This document shows positions 50,533 through 59,642 of a stretch of 64,000 nt of DNA, piece after piece. The notes below the pieces were generated by a model that saw only the letters and a program-made list of their open reading frames with translations, ran no database searches and had not been told where the DNA came from. The DNA is taken from contig CAJWHE010000007.1 in the NCBI GenBank assembly GCA_913041145.1, positions 1 through 64,000 on the forward strand, read 5' to 3'. Made by a program: the position numbers and the translations under genes. This DNA is from an uncultured Paracoccaceae bacterium. GTDB lineage: Bacteria > Pseudomonadota > Alphaproteobacteria > Rhodobacterales > Rhodobacteraceae. Position 1 is the stretch's first letter. Every line of letters starts with the position of its first letter.

Positions 50533-51570
50533 ATGCTAAATGATCGAATAGAAGCGCATTGGATAGATAGTTTTGAAAGTATCTTTAAATCTTGCAAGTT
50601 AAAAACTTCTGAAACAGCTATAATTTTATCAGAGACACAAAGCAGGGAAATTAATTGCAATCTTGCAGAACTAGCATTGAGTAGAATGGGTGTACCCTTT
50701 TATTCAATTAAGGTATCAAGCCCCAGGCCAGTTTCAGAGGCAATAATCAGATCTAGCGGCGCCTCCTTAGCGTTAAATGAACAGGATAAAGCGGTGACTG
50801 CCTTATGCGATGCAGACTTTATTATTGATTTAACTCTTGAGGGACTTATGCACTCTGCTCAGACACAGAAAATTCTTGAATCTGGCGCGAGGATTATGAC
50901 TATATCTAATGAACACCCTGATATTTTAACAAGACTAATGCCAACTGAAGATCTAAAACAGAAAACTTTAGAAGCATCTAGGCTTTGTCGGAAATCAAAA
51001 GAAATGACGGTTACTAGTAATCAAGGAACGAATTTAACTGTCGACATGCAAGGAAACAATACGGTTGGTGTTTGGGGGTTTACAGATAAACCTGGGACAC
51101 TAGCCCACTGGCCTGGAGGATTAGTCGTATCCTTTCCCACAGCAGGAAGTGTAAATGGAACCTTAGTTCTTCAACCCGGTGACATTAATCTTACTTTTAA
51201 GAAATACTTTGACTCTGAGGTAATACTGACAATCGAAAATGACTATGTCGTTTCAATTGATGGCAAGGGCTCAGATACAAGACTAATGTCAAATTACCTT
51301 TCATCTTTTGGAGATAAGGATTGTTACGCCACTAGTCACGTTGGTTGGGGTTTGAACACGCTATCTCGCTACGAGTCACTGACGATGTACGATAAAAAAG
51401 ATTTAAACGGCACAGAGTTAAGGTCATTAGCAGGGAATTTTCTCTATTCTACCGGAGCAAACGAATTTGCTAATAGATTTACAGATGGTCACTTTGATTT
51501 ACCAATGATGGGTTGCACGATCAGTATTGATGGACAAAAGGTTGTCGTCGATGGGGCCCTTGTGGAATGA
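50533..51570 (+). CDS. NicX-like 2,5-dihydroxypyridine dioxygenase family protein (M29-like fold)
   Basis: A 345-residue protein of the aminopeptidase T (M29)-like family that includes the ring-cleaving NicX of nicotinate degradation. As I recall, NicX (about 350 residues) binds iron through two His and one Asp spaced H-52-H-x-D; here His269 (in TSHVGWG) and His320-x-Asp322 (GHFD) have nearly the same positions and spacing. The gene overlaps by 4 bp an alpha/beta hydrolase like NicD, the next enzyme of that pathway. I chose ATG 50533 because AAGGA lies 6 bases upstream and it gives NicX length; the frame extends to a TTG at 50470. An aminopeptidase cannot be excluded. Confidence 0.7.
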   Translation: MLNDRIEAHWIDSFESIFKSCKLKTSETAIILSETQSREINCNLAELALSRMGVPFYSIKVSSPRPVSEAIIRSSGASLALNEQDKAVTALCDADFIIDLTLEGLMHSAQTQKILESGARIMTISNEHPDILTRLMPTEDLKQKTLEASRLCRKSKEMTVTSNQGTNLTVDMQGNNTVGVWGFTDKPGTLAHWPGGLVVSFPTAGSVNGTLVLQPGDINLTFKKYFDSEVILTIENDYVVSIDGKGSDTRLMSNYLSSFGDKDCYATSHVGWGLNTLSRYESLTMYDKKDLNGTELRSLAGNFLYSTGANEFANRFTDGHFDLPMMGCTISIDGQKVVVDGALVE

Positions 51571-52349
51571 AAGAAGTTTGTGGAATAACGTATCAAGATT
51601 ATGGAAATTCTGAAATCCCAATTATTTTCCTTCATGGAATAGGTGGCAATTCTGACAGTTTTAAACCACAACTTGAGAAGCTCAGTGGAGCTCATAGGGT
51701 TATCTCTTTAAATCTTCCTGGTTATGGTAGCTCTGAGAGCTTATCCAGCTTAAGTTTTAAAAATTTTGCTGATAAGCTTGTCGAGTTTATGGAGGCACTA
51801 CATTTATCAAAAGTACATTTGTGTGGGCAATCTATTGGGGGAATGATCGCCTTAGAAACAACTATCAGAAACCCAAATTATGTAAAATCCTTAACATTAA
51901 TTGCTACCACATCGGCATTTGGAGGAAAAGACAAGACCTTCCAAGATGAATTTATAAAGGCTCGATTGAAACCCTTAGACATGGGAATGACACTTGAGGA
52001 ACTCGCTGTGAAGTTTATTCCTGAAATTATGGGATCTGGCGCTACAGACGCAGTAAAGCAAGAAGCAATAAAGTCGATGTCTGATGTCTCTGCGACTACT
52101 TATCGTGATATTATTCAGTGTCTGGTGACATTTAACCGAAGAAATGATATGAAGAATCTCGGTTTACCCTGCTGTTTAATAGCAGGTGAGGAAGATACAA
52201 ATGCCCCACCTAAGACAATGAGAAAAATGGCTGAGGTAATTCCACATGCGGAGTATCATCAAATACCTGGTGCTGGCCATCTTACAAATCTCGAAGATGG
52301 TAAAAGCACCAATAAGATCTTAAGTAATTTTTATCAGGGTTTACAGTAA
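51567..52349 (+). CDS. Alpha/beta hydrolase, possibly NicD-like deformylase
   Basis: A 260-residue alpha/beta hydrolase with FLHGIGGNSDSF (oxyanion-hole HG, about 21-32), nucleophile elbow GQSIGG (Ser89), Asp in GEEDTNAPP (about 209-217) and the catalytic His in GAGHLTNLE. Family members include N-formylmaleamate deformylase NicD, beta-ketoadipate enol-lactone hydrolases and general esterases. Its 4-bp overlap (ATGA) with the NicX-like gene makes a role on the ring-cleavage product attractive. The sequence itself does not settle the substrate. Its stop codon shares one base with the start of the next gene (TAATG). Confidence 0.8.
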   Translation: MKEVCGITYQDYGNSEIPIIFLHGIGGNSDSFKPQLEKLSGAHRVISLNLPGYGSSESLSSLSFKNFADKLVEFMEALHLSKVHLCGQSIGGMIALETTIRNPNYVKSLTLIATTSAFGGKDKTFQDEFIKARLKPLDMGMTLEELAVKFIPEIMGSGATDAVKQEAIKSMSDVSATTYRDIIQCLVTFNRRNDMKNLGLPCCLIAGEEDTNAPPKTMRKMAEVIPHAEYHQIPGAGHLTNLEDGKSTNKILSNFYQGLQ

Positions 52350-53599
52350 TGTCACAAGATCATCCAATATTTGAAGAAAAGGCCTGGGATTTAAACAGGA
52401 AACAAGTTAAACTGACAAGGCTTGCCAGGAAACTTGGTCAAGAGAAATTTGCCTCAAGAGCTGCTCACTACGACCGGACCGCAACGTTTCCAACCGAAAA
52501 TTATAAGGATCTCTTTGAGAGCGGCTTAATAGGTGTTTGTATTCCTGAATCTAGTGGCGGTCATGGCGCAGATTTTAAGACATATATGCTTACTGCCGCT
52601 GAAATTGGTAGGTATTGCGGTGCTACAGCACTAACATTCAACATGCATGTCTCATCATGCCTTTGGAGCGGTCATTTGATTGATACTCTTGATATAGATA
52701 AGGCCGACCGGAAAAAACATAATGCCTCAAGAGAAATTCACTATAAAAGAATTTTAAATGAAGGTGCTATTTATGCACAACCATTCTCTGAAGGTGGCTC
52801 AGCCGCTGCGGGCTCTAGTACTTTCCAAACCATAGCACTAAAAGTAGACAATGGTTGGATTGTAAATGGAAAGAAAATTTTTGCATCACTTTCTGGCCAT
52901 GCAAATTACTATGGAACACTTTGCACCGAAATATCAGAAGCTGGTGGAAATCAAGATAGAATGAATACGACCTATTTAGCAATTCCAGCTAACTCTGAGG
53001 GTGTCTCGGTAGAGGGCGAGTGGGATCCACTTGGCATGAGGGGAACTGTTTCGAGAAACTTAATCTTTAAGGATGTTTTCGTTCCAGATAATGCAAAACT
53101 TATGCCCTCAGGCGTGTACCATAAGGCTGCTAAGAGATGGCCTCATATGTTCATGACCCTGACGCCAGCCTATATGGGAATATCGCAGGCGGCCTATGAC
53201 TTTACTATAAAATACCTTCGAGGTGAAATGCCAGGTACTCCGCCTGTAAAACGAAGAATGCATCCCACCAAACAAATTGCAGTTGCCGAGATGCGCATAA
53301 TATTAGAACAGACAAAAGGTATTTGGTTCCAAGCAATTACTGAGGCCGGCCCCTACCCTTCGCGAGAAAGCTTATTGCGAGCATGGGCGGCACAGTACAC
53401 GGTAATGGAAAACTCAAATAAAATTGCTCAATTGGCAATAAGAACATGTGGTGGGCAGTCGATGTTAAAAAGTTTACACTTAGAACGTCTCTACAGAGAC
53501 AGTAGATGTGGATCACTGATGTTACCTTGGACTAGTGAGCTATGCCTCGACATGTTAGGAAAAGCGACACTTTACGAGTCTGGAGAAAGAGATGAGTAA
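52349..53599 (+). CDS. Acyl-CoA dehydrogenase-fold flavoprotein
   Basis: A 416-residue flavoenzyme. The N-terminal helical domain has GLIGVCIPESSGGHG (about 58-72), the first family signature; the middle domain has AQPFSEGGSAAAGSSTFQT (about 148-166) where FAD binds, and GWIVNGKKIFASLSGHANYY; the C-terminal domain holds RTCGGQSMLKSLHLERLYRDSRCGSLMLPW (split near 370-400). A typical catalytic Glu in a GGxGyxxe-like context is not obvious, so an acyl-CoA dehydrogenase or an FMN monooxygenase of the DszC type both fit. It lies between the NicD-like gene and an acyl-CoA ligase. Confidence 0.82.
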   Translation: MSQDHPIFEEKAWDLNRKQVKLTRLARKLGQEKFASRAAHYDRTATFPTENYKDLFESGLIGVCIPESSGGHGADFKTYMLTAAEIGRYCGATALTFNMHVSSCLWSGHLIDTLDIDKADRKKHNASREIHYKRILNEGAIYAQPFSEGGSAAAGSSTFQTIALKVDNGWIVNGKKIFASLSGHANYYGTLCTEISEAGGNQDRMNTTYLAIPANSEGVSVEGEWDPLGMRGTVSRNLIFKDVFVPDNAKLMPSGVYHKAAKRWPHMFMTLTPAYMGISQAAYDFTIKYLRGEMPGTPPVKRRMHPTKQIAVAEMRIILEQTKGIWFQAITEAGPYPSRESLLRAWAAQYTVMENSNKIAQLAIRTCGGQSMLKSLHLERLYRDSRCGSLMLPWTSELCLDMLGKATLYESGERDE

Positions 53600-53602
53600 G
53601 TT

Positions 53603-55111
53603 TTGAATGAGAGTTCATCGACGCTAGACGCCTGGTTTGCGAAAGAAACCGCAGAGCAATCTCACAAACTTGCATTAAGTTTTAATAATGAGGACTGGAC
53701 GTATTTAGAGTTTAGTAATTTCATTACAAAAGTAGCAGCAAAGTTATGTTTAGACTTTAATGTTAAACGTGGTGACAGAATTGCCTATTACGGCACCAAC
53801 AGCTCTTTAGAGGTGGCACTTTTCTTTGCGAGTGCAAAGCTCGGGTTAATAGTGGTGCCCTTGAACTGGAGATTAAGTTCTGGTGAATTAAATGAGATTA
53901 TTAAAGACTGCAGCCCAATAGTAATTATTTACGAAGACCGATTTCAGGAAAATCTGCCATTAATTCTTAGAGGTTCAGACTGTAGAACGATTGATACGCA
54001 ATTATTTCGTGAAGAACTGGAAAATGAAGAGCAAAAGAATTCTAATATAAGCTGTATAAGTAGCATAAATGATCCGTTGCTCATTGTTTATACATCCGGC
54101 ACAACTGGTTTCCCTAAGGGCGCTGTTTTAACACAAAATGCAATTCTCTCTAATGCAATAATTAGTGTAAATGCGCATGATATGACAGGGGATGATCATA
54201 TCTTAAACTTACTACCACTTTTCCACGTTGGTGGTATTAATATCCAAATGTTTCCTGCTTTTTATGTTGGTGCCCACGTTACTTTGTTGCCAGTATTTGA
54301 TCCTGAAAGAGCGATTGAAAAACTAAGATACGCTGGAATTACTTCAATGGTCTGTGTGCCGACTATAATTACGGCGATTTCTAACAAAATTGACTGGAAT
54401 AAAAAAGTTTTTCCCGATCTCAGGGTGATAGCAATTGGGTCAACTGATGTTCCAGTTAGTTTTATAAAAGACAGCCACAACCGAGGTATTCCGATGATAC
54501 AAATCTATGGTGCCACGGAAACAGGTCCAGTAACTATTTATCAAAAACCAGATGAAGCTTTCTCTACAGAAGGGTCAATCGGGAGATCGGGGTTAAATAC
54601 AGAAATAAAGCTCATGCAAAGCGACGGCTCCGAAGCTCCTATAAATGTAACTGGAGAAATCTGGGTAAAAGCGCCTAATAACTTTTCATACTACTGGAAT
54701 AACCCAGACGATACCCGGAAAGCGATTCAGGATGGGTGGTTTAAAACGGGTGATCTGGCGATCAAAGATGAGGATAATCTTTATTGGTTCACCGACCGAT
54801 TAAAGCACGTCATAATTTCAGGGGGTGAAAACATATATCCAGCTGAACTTGAACGCGTCTTAAATAATACCACAGAAGTTAAGGAATGTGCTGTTGTAGG
54901 CCGCCATGATACAAAATGGGGTGAAATACCAATTGCTGTAGTCGTGCTCAATGACACAACTAAAAGATCAGTTGATATCTTAAATATATTTAAAGACAAA
55001 GTTGCTAGCTTTAAGCAACCAAAAGAAATATTATTTCTTAAGGAACTACCCAGGAATGCAATGGGAAAAGTTCAAATTGAACACTTAAAAAAGCTAAGCT
55101 CTTTAAAGTAA
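53603..55111 (+). CDS. AMP-forming acyl-CoA synthetase
   Basis: A 502-residue ANL-superfamily ligase with VYTSGTTGFPKGAVLTQNA (about 163-181), IYGATETGPVTIY (near 307), the hinge GWFKTGDLAIKDEDNLYWF (about 382-400), TDRLKHVIISGGENIYPAELE and the catalytic Lys near the end in PRNAMGKVQIEHL. The group is that of medium/long-chain and aromatic acid-CoA ligases. The start codon is TTG at 53603, the only plausible start in this frame, 3 bp after the dehydrogenase gene. It ends 1 bp from the convergent amidohydrolase gene. A role in activating the product of the ring-cleavage steps for beta-oxidation is inferred. Confidence 0.87.
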   Translation: MNESSSTLDAWFAKETAEQSHKLALSFNNEDWTYLEFSNFITKVAAKLCLDFNVKRGDRIAYYGTNSSLEVALFFASAKLGLIVVPLNWRLSSGELNEIIKDCSPIVIIYEDRFQENLPLILRGSDCRTIDTQLFREELENEEQKNSNISCISSINDPLLIVYTSGTTGFPKGAVLTQNAILSNAIISVNAHDMTGDDHILNLLPLFHVGGINIQMFPAFYVGAHVTLLPVFDPERAIEKLRYAGITSMVCVPTIITAISNKIDWNKKVFPDLRVIAIGSTDVPVSFIKDSHNRGIPMIQIYGATETGPVTIYQKPDEAFSTEGSIGRSGLNTEIKLMQSDGSEAPINVTGEIWVKAPNNFSYYWNNPDDTRKAIQDGWFKTGDLAIKDEDNLYWFTDRLKHVIISGGENIYPAELERVLNNTTEVKECAVVGRHDTKWGEIPIAVVVLNDTTKRSVDILNIFKDKVASFKQPKEILFLKELPRNAMGKVQIEHLKKLSSLK

Positions 55112-55112
55112 C

Positions 55113-56255
55113 TTACGTTGAGTGCCACCATTTTCCGTTTAGTACGACACCGTCGAGCTCAATTTTCTTATCACCGACAACTGTCTCACCCTTAACGTCA
55201 ATATAGTTATAAGCGCCGATATCAATTCTTAAAAGTGTAACATCTCCGACAGAGCCAACTTTGAAAGTCCCAAGTTCGGGTCTATTAAGAGCCTTTGCAG
55301 CGTTTACAGTTGACTGCTCAATCACATTATAAAAGGGAACACCTAAGATTAGAAACTTTGACAGCGTTGTAAGTTGATCAAAAGCAGGTCCATTAATACA
55401 TAGTTTATGAACATCTGAAGAAATAACATCGGGCTGAAAATTATTCTCAAGCATTAATCTAGCTACTTTAAAAGAGAATGAGCCCTTACCGTGGCCAATA
55501 TCAAATATTACGCCCCTTTCTCGAGCTTCGAGAACTTCTGGCAGAACTTTCCCGTTAGCCATGATTGGCGTATTTGGGAACGGCCTAAAGCAGTGTGTAA
55601 GGATATCTCCCTTCCGAAGTCTGGAGATAATGTGAGCATATGAGGGCGGAGGCTCATCAATGTGAACCATAATTGGTAATCCAGTTTCTTCTGCGACTTG
55701 CAATGCATACTCGTAAGGAATAGTACCATGAACGCCTGAGGCAATCCGGCCAAGCCTTACTTTTATTCCAACAATTACGTCTCTATTTTCATTTACCACT
55801 TCGATTGCCGTAATTGGATCCATCAAGTCAAGGTTTTTACTCTCACCAACCATCACCCTATCTGAAAAGGCATATACACCAGCGTGAGACACGTGCAGAT
55901 ATGCTAAAATTCTTGCGTCTGACTTATCGATGACATGCTTGCGAAATCCAGCAAAGTTTCCAGGACCGGCTGAGCCCGTATCGACTGCCGTTGTGACGCC
56001 GTTATGCCTACAAAAGTCATCTGCGTCGATACCCAGGGAAGTACCACCCCAATAGACATGTGTATGTAGATCAATCAAGCCAGGGACAACAATCGATTTA
56101 CTGACGTCCCTAACGTCATTTCCATCACTTCCAGGTATTTCATCGCTAACCTTGGAGACTTTTCCATCTGTAAATGCGATATCTTGGACCTTATCGATAC
56201 CTTGAGAGGGATCAACAACGTGACCACCTTTTAATATTAAATCATATTGGCTCAT
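55113..56255 (-). CDS. Amidohydrolase/deacetylase-family metallohydrolase
   Basis: A 380-residue amidohydrolase-superfamily enzyme with a two-metal site: VVPGLIDLHTHVYWGG (HxH, about 56-71), Lys in GIKVRLGR (near 160), His in IMVHIDEPP (near 195), His in ILTHCFRP (near 218) and Asp in ISSDVHKLC (near 280). It begins with the typical YDLILKGGHVVDPSQG and ends with GKWWHS. This arrangement is that of the Atu3266-like amidohydrolase/deacetylase group, with N-acetyl or ester substrates in characterised members. It is the last of a three-gene minus-strand set with the M81 and AhpD-like genes, though 119 AT-rich bases separate it from M81. Confidence 0.87.
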   Translation of the reverse strand: MSQYDLILKGGHVVDPSQGIDKVQDIAFTDGKVSKVSDEIPGSDGNDVRDVSKSIVVPGLIDLHTHVYWGGTSLGIDADDFCRHNGVTTAVDTGSAGPGNFAGFRKHVIDKSDARILAYLHVSHAGVYAFSDRVMVGESKNLDLMDPITAIEVVNENRDVIVGIKVRLGRIASGVHGTIPYEYALQVAEETGLPIMVHIDEPPPSYAHIISRLRKGDILTHCFRPFPNTPIMANGKVLPEVLEARERGVIFDIGHGKGSFSFKVARLMLENNFQPDVISSDVHKLCINGPAFDQLTTLSKFLILGVPFYNVIEQSTVNAAKALNRPELGTFKVGSVGDVTLLRIDIGAYNYIDVKGETVVGDKKIELDGVVLNGKWWHST

Positions 56256-56374
56256 TTACGTTAACCTTTTCATTTTTAATAGCACCTTTTCATACCTAAT
56301 TAGCTTATAATCATATATAAATCTACAGATATATATATTATATATAAATATATTAAATATTAGACTATTTTATG

Positions 56375-57838
56375 TTACTTATGCGGGTTTTCTACTTTTG
56401 GCCAGTAGTTCCCATCACGTTTCTTATAGGGAATAGTGGCACTATCAAAGCTCATTGCCCCAGGCCCTGAGACATGAATTATTTCCTCAGCAACCACATC
56501 AAAACTATTAAAGAAATGATTAGAAGATTTCACAATAATAGTACCTAATTTTTCTAACTCTATCCCTATCTCTAGAAATGGAAGACGACTAAGAGCCTGA
56601 TTACGTACGTCATTGACCAAGATATTAATATTATTTTCCATCCTTAACCATACAAGTGTACCAAGAGGCATCATAACGTCTCCATCACCCATAGCTTGAG
56701 CTTGATGAGTTGTGACATTCATAATTTCTGCATTTATATTTAAAGGTAAACCAGAAACCACACCGTGCTTGCCGCCTAAACATAAATCGAGAACTGCTCC
56801 CTTACCAGCCGCCTTACAAATTCTAACAACACCGGGATCCCAAAAAATACCTATAGCAACGTCATCCATATCTTTTTCTAACACGGCCCTAAGCATAACA
56901 GTTGAGTCAGATGGTGCACCACCTCCCGCATTATCAGATATATCTGCTAACACTATTGGATGCTTATTGCTTTCATGTGAATAAGTAAGGGCAGTATCTA
57001 TTGAGGGGAAGTCAACTCTGAAATCCTCCCGTAACTCCCAAATCTTTTGTCCAAATTCCTCAGCTAAACTACTGGCAAGATCTGGATCATTATCTGTAAT
57101 AGCCATCATTCTTGTGCCTACGTCTGGCATATCTCCTGTTGGAAACCCGTGACATAGCGATAGTGAGAGAACACCGGGCTCTTTTTCTCTTTCTTTCATC
57201 TCGGCTACGAAACTTGCCATGGGCTCAATTGGAGTTCGGTAAAATGCAATCATCTTACAATCCCAAAAACGCATTACAGGCGTAATTTTCTGTTCTGCGG
57301 ATGCTATGGCTAAATCATATAATTCATCAGCTCTCTCATCGATATCGTCATGTGGGTAATGTTTAAAAAATACTAATAAATTTGCGCTATCCATCATTTT
57401 ATCTGTTAGGTGACCGTGGAGGTCTAATTCAGTGCCAACAATTACCTTTTCGCCAACAATTTTTCTGATTTCTGCCATAAGGTCACCCTCACAGTCGTCA
57501 TAACCTTGCGCAATCATCGCGCCATGTTGGGACAAAAGGACTATATCTACTGGCCCTGCGGCTCTTAAATCATCGAGGACCATATCTCTTAGTTCTTCAT
57601 AAACATGCCGAACCGTAATACCGGCAGGCATTGCAAATGTGGACAATGAGCAAATAACCTCATGACCATCTTCTTTAGCCCGTTTATTCCAAAGATGCAT
57701 AGGTGAGTTGAACAATTTTGAAGGCTGAGACAGCGTATCATGCCTATAAAAATAACATTCCTCAAAATCTTCCCAGCCTGTCGGCATTGGTGCAAATACG
57801 TTTGTCTCAGTCCCAAATGAGGCCATAAAGATTTTCAT
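56375..57838 (-). CDS. M81 family metallopeptidase (MlrC-like)
   Basis: A 487-residue protein of the M81/MlrC family, named after the enzyme finishing microcystin breakdown in Sphingomonads, though most members have unknown substrates. The start MKIFMASFGTETNVFAPMPTGWEDF is diagnostic; metal-site motifs are LSQHGAMIAQGYDDCEGDL (about 103-121), ELDLHGHLTDKM (about 137-148) and FKHYPHDDIDERA (about 158-170). The central ADISDNAGGGAPSDSTVMLRA (split near 296-316) is also conserved. It is cytoplasmic. The family often co-occurs with transporters and amidohydrolases of cyclic-peptide or amide catabolism, which fits the neighbours. Confidence 0.9.
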   Translation of the reverse strand: MKIFMASFGTETNVFAPMPTGWEDFEECYFYRHDTLSQPSKLFNSPMHLWNKRAKEDGHEVICSLSTFAMPAGITVRHVYEELRDMVLDDLRAAGPVDIVLLSQHGAMIAQGYDDCEGDLMAEIRKIVGEKVIVGTELDLHGHLTDKMMDSANLLVFFKHYPHDDIDERADELYDLAIASAEQKITPVMRFWDCKMIAFYRTPIEPMASFVAEMKEREKEPGVLSLSLCHGFPTGDMPDVGTRMMAITDNDPDLASSLAEEFGQKIWELREDFRVDFPSIDTALTYSHESNKHPIVLADISDNAGGGAPSDSTVMLRAVLEKDMDDVAIGIFWDPGVVRICKAAGKGAVLDLCLGGKHGVVSGLPLNINAEIMNVTTHQAQAMGDGDVMMPLGTLVWLRMENNINILVNDVRNQALSRLPFLEIGIELEKLGTIIVKSSNHFFNSFDVVAEEIIHVSGPGAMSFDSATIPYKKRDGNYWPKVENPHK

Positions 57839-57884
57839 AGTATACTCCCTAAATTATGTATTTATATTCGATTTAAATTAAATA

Positions 57885-58436
57885 TTACTTACCTGAGTGG
57901 TACTGGGATGCCTCATCTTCCATCTCTAACTGCATGACATCATTAAATTTATTAAAGAATGTGCACAAAGTTATTCGAAAGGTTAGCTCAACCATCTGCT
58001 CTTCAGTTAAGTGTTCTCTTAGTTCATTGAACTGAGTGTCTCGAACTCTGTTATGATCTCTGGTTACTTGAACAGCGTAGTCTCGCACTAGTAGTTCTAA
58101 TGGGCTCAATCCGGGACAATTTTGATTTAATATATTGTCTACTGTGTCTCGGGGTAGGCCTGAAGCTTCCAGTTTAGGGCCGTGATGGGCAACGCAGTAT
58201 TCACAACTATTTATTGCAGACACAGCAACGATAGCAATTTCTAAGTGTCGCCTCTCAAGTATTGGGTTATCCGCCATTTCTAGTAACATTCCCATTATAT
58301 ACTTTAATGCGATAGGACGGTGCGCAAATACTTTAGCTTGATTTGCAAATGGACCATATTCTTCTACATAGCGTTTATATATGGGCTGAACATCGGCTGG
58401 GACTTCCTCAATTTCAACATCACGAACTCTTGCCAC
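57885..58436 (-). CDS. Carboxymuconolactone decarboxylase/AhpD-like family protein
   Basis: A 183-residue helical protein with the AhpD-type redox motif in INSCEYCVAHHGPKL (about 93-107): CxxC followed by His. This pattern marks alkylhydroperoxidase D-like and peroxidase-related enzymes, while true carboxymuconolactone decarboxylases usually lack the CxxC, so a disulfide redox or peroxide role is more likely. It is the first gene of the minus-strand trio with M81 and amidohydrolase genes. A near-palindromic 19-bp site lies 39 bp upstream of its ATG, a likely operator. Confidence 0.85.
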   Translation of the reverse strand: MARVRDVEIEEVPADVQPIYKRYVEEYGPFANQAKVFAHRPIALKYIMGMLLEMADNPILERRHLEIAIVAVSAINSCEYCVAHHGPKLEASGLPRDTVDNILNQNCPGLSPLELLVRDYAVQVTRDHNRVRDTQFNELREHLTEEQMVELTFRITLCTFFNKFNDVMQLEMEDEASQYHSGK

Positions 58437-58474
58437 TTTACTCTCCTATGCTAACTATTTTTAAACGCTAAAGC

Positions 58475-58493
58475 GTACTTACTAAGTCAGTAC
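58475..58493. promoter_or_regulatory. Candidate TetR-type operator upstream of the AhpD-like gene
   Basis: GTACTTACTAAGTCAGTAC matches its own reverse complement at 16 of 19 positions. Its length and symmetry suit a TetR dimer. The only TetR gene in the window is about 1.2 kb upstream, so it is a possible but unproven partner. Confidence 0.4.
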
Positions 58494-58599
58494 CTTACTT
58501 AAAATCAACTTATCGCAAGCACTAGTAAGGTCAATACAAAATATATTTAAAATATACTTAACTAACTTATTCATTGTAAAGTCGATCGAGAACTTTATC

Positions 58600-59490
58600 T
58601 TATTTACTTTTTGTATATTCTAAAAAGGTATTAATCATAACTGCTGAGATAACTACCGATCCACCCAAAATTGTCCATTGGGTGGGTACTTCATTAATAA
58701 AAATCCACACCCAAATAGGTCCAAGTGTAAACTCCAACAACATAAAAAATGTTAACTCAGCTGCCAAAAGATGTCTTGAAGCTATTATAAATATTGCGTT
58801 ACTGAAGCCGGCAACAAGACCGCCAAGTGTAAAGCATAATAATAAATCAGTGATTGGTATTACAAGATTGCCCCACCGAACCGTTAGCACAATTACCATA
58901 ATTATAGCGCTAGACACGACGAACGTTGGCAACATTTCAACAGTACGATTTCGACGGACAATCGTGGCGTAACCTGAAAATCCCAACGCACATAAAAATG
59001 CCATTAGGTTTCCAAATAAAGTTCCAAAAGCAAATCCCTCTACCAGCATAACTGATATACCAAATGCCGCAAATATCATTGTTATAAATGTACTTTTTTT
59101 TATTTTTTCAGCTAAAAAGAACCACGCAAAGGCAGCGGTTATAAAGGGGATAGAACTAAGTGTAAAAAGAGTTGCAGCAACTGTCGTGTTCGTAATTGCT
59201 TGAAGAAATGTAATCCCAGCCCACGCCAACAAAAACCCAGCTAAAACTCCAAACCAACCAATGCCAACAAATTGTTTTACAGTAGAGCTTCTATATCGAA
59301 ATAATAGGACAAGACTTATTGCAAAAGCGAACGCAATCGACCTATAAAAGTTTATCTGCCAGGTATCTGCAGTTTCAATGTTTCTAATAATTAATCCACC
59401 AAAACTTATTACTATTGAACTTATAATCATAAGTATCATAGCATTTAAGCGCCTTGGTGTTGGTTGCAAATAATTTCTGGTCATAGCCAT
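58600..59490 (-). CDS. EamA/DMT-superfamily transporter
   Basis: A 296-residue membrane protein with ten predicted helices in two repeats of five, the drug/metabolite transporter layout. The first repeat contains SFGGLIIRNIETADTWQINFYRS-type residues (near 23-50) and ALTNTTVAATLFTLSSIPFITAAFAWFFL-like sequence around 95-125; the second ends with EFTLGPIWVWIFINEVPTQWTILGG (split near 252-276), the typical DMT helix 9-10 loop. Members export amino acids or metabolites. It lies 152 bp downstream of the TetR gene on the same strand, at the tail of the paa cluster. The substrate is unknown. Confidence 0.87.
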   Translation of the reverse strand: MAMTRNYLQPTPRRLNAMILMIISSIVISFGGLIIRNIETADTWQINFYRSIAFAFAISLVLLFRYRSSTVKQFVGIGWFGVLAGFLLAWAGITFLQAITNTTVAATLFTLSSIPFITAAFAWFFLAEKIKKSTFITMIFAAFGISVMLVEGFAFGTLFGNLMAFLCALGFSGYATIVRRNRTVEMLPTFVVSSAIIMVIVLTVRWGNLVIPITDLLLCFTLGGLVAGFSNAIFIIASRHLLAAELTFFMLLEFTLGPIWVWIFINEVPTQWTILGGSVVISAVMINTFLEYTKSK

Positions 59491-59642
59491 AAAAATTAAC
59501 CTAAGTGATTGTATAAAAGGTCACTTGTCTAATCGCGACAAGTTTCATCCCAAATATAATTAATTTTGTAATATCTACTATCTATATTCAAGGTGAAAAC
59601 TTTAATACATAACAGAAAAACTAACCCACTGGGTTGTGGATA

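Noticed and set aside
56280-56374. AT-rich stretch with repeated ATATAT between the amidohydrolase and M81 genes
   Set aside because: It has no stable stem, no T run in the right direction and no clear promoter, so I did not call a terminator or regulatory site.
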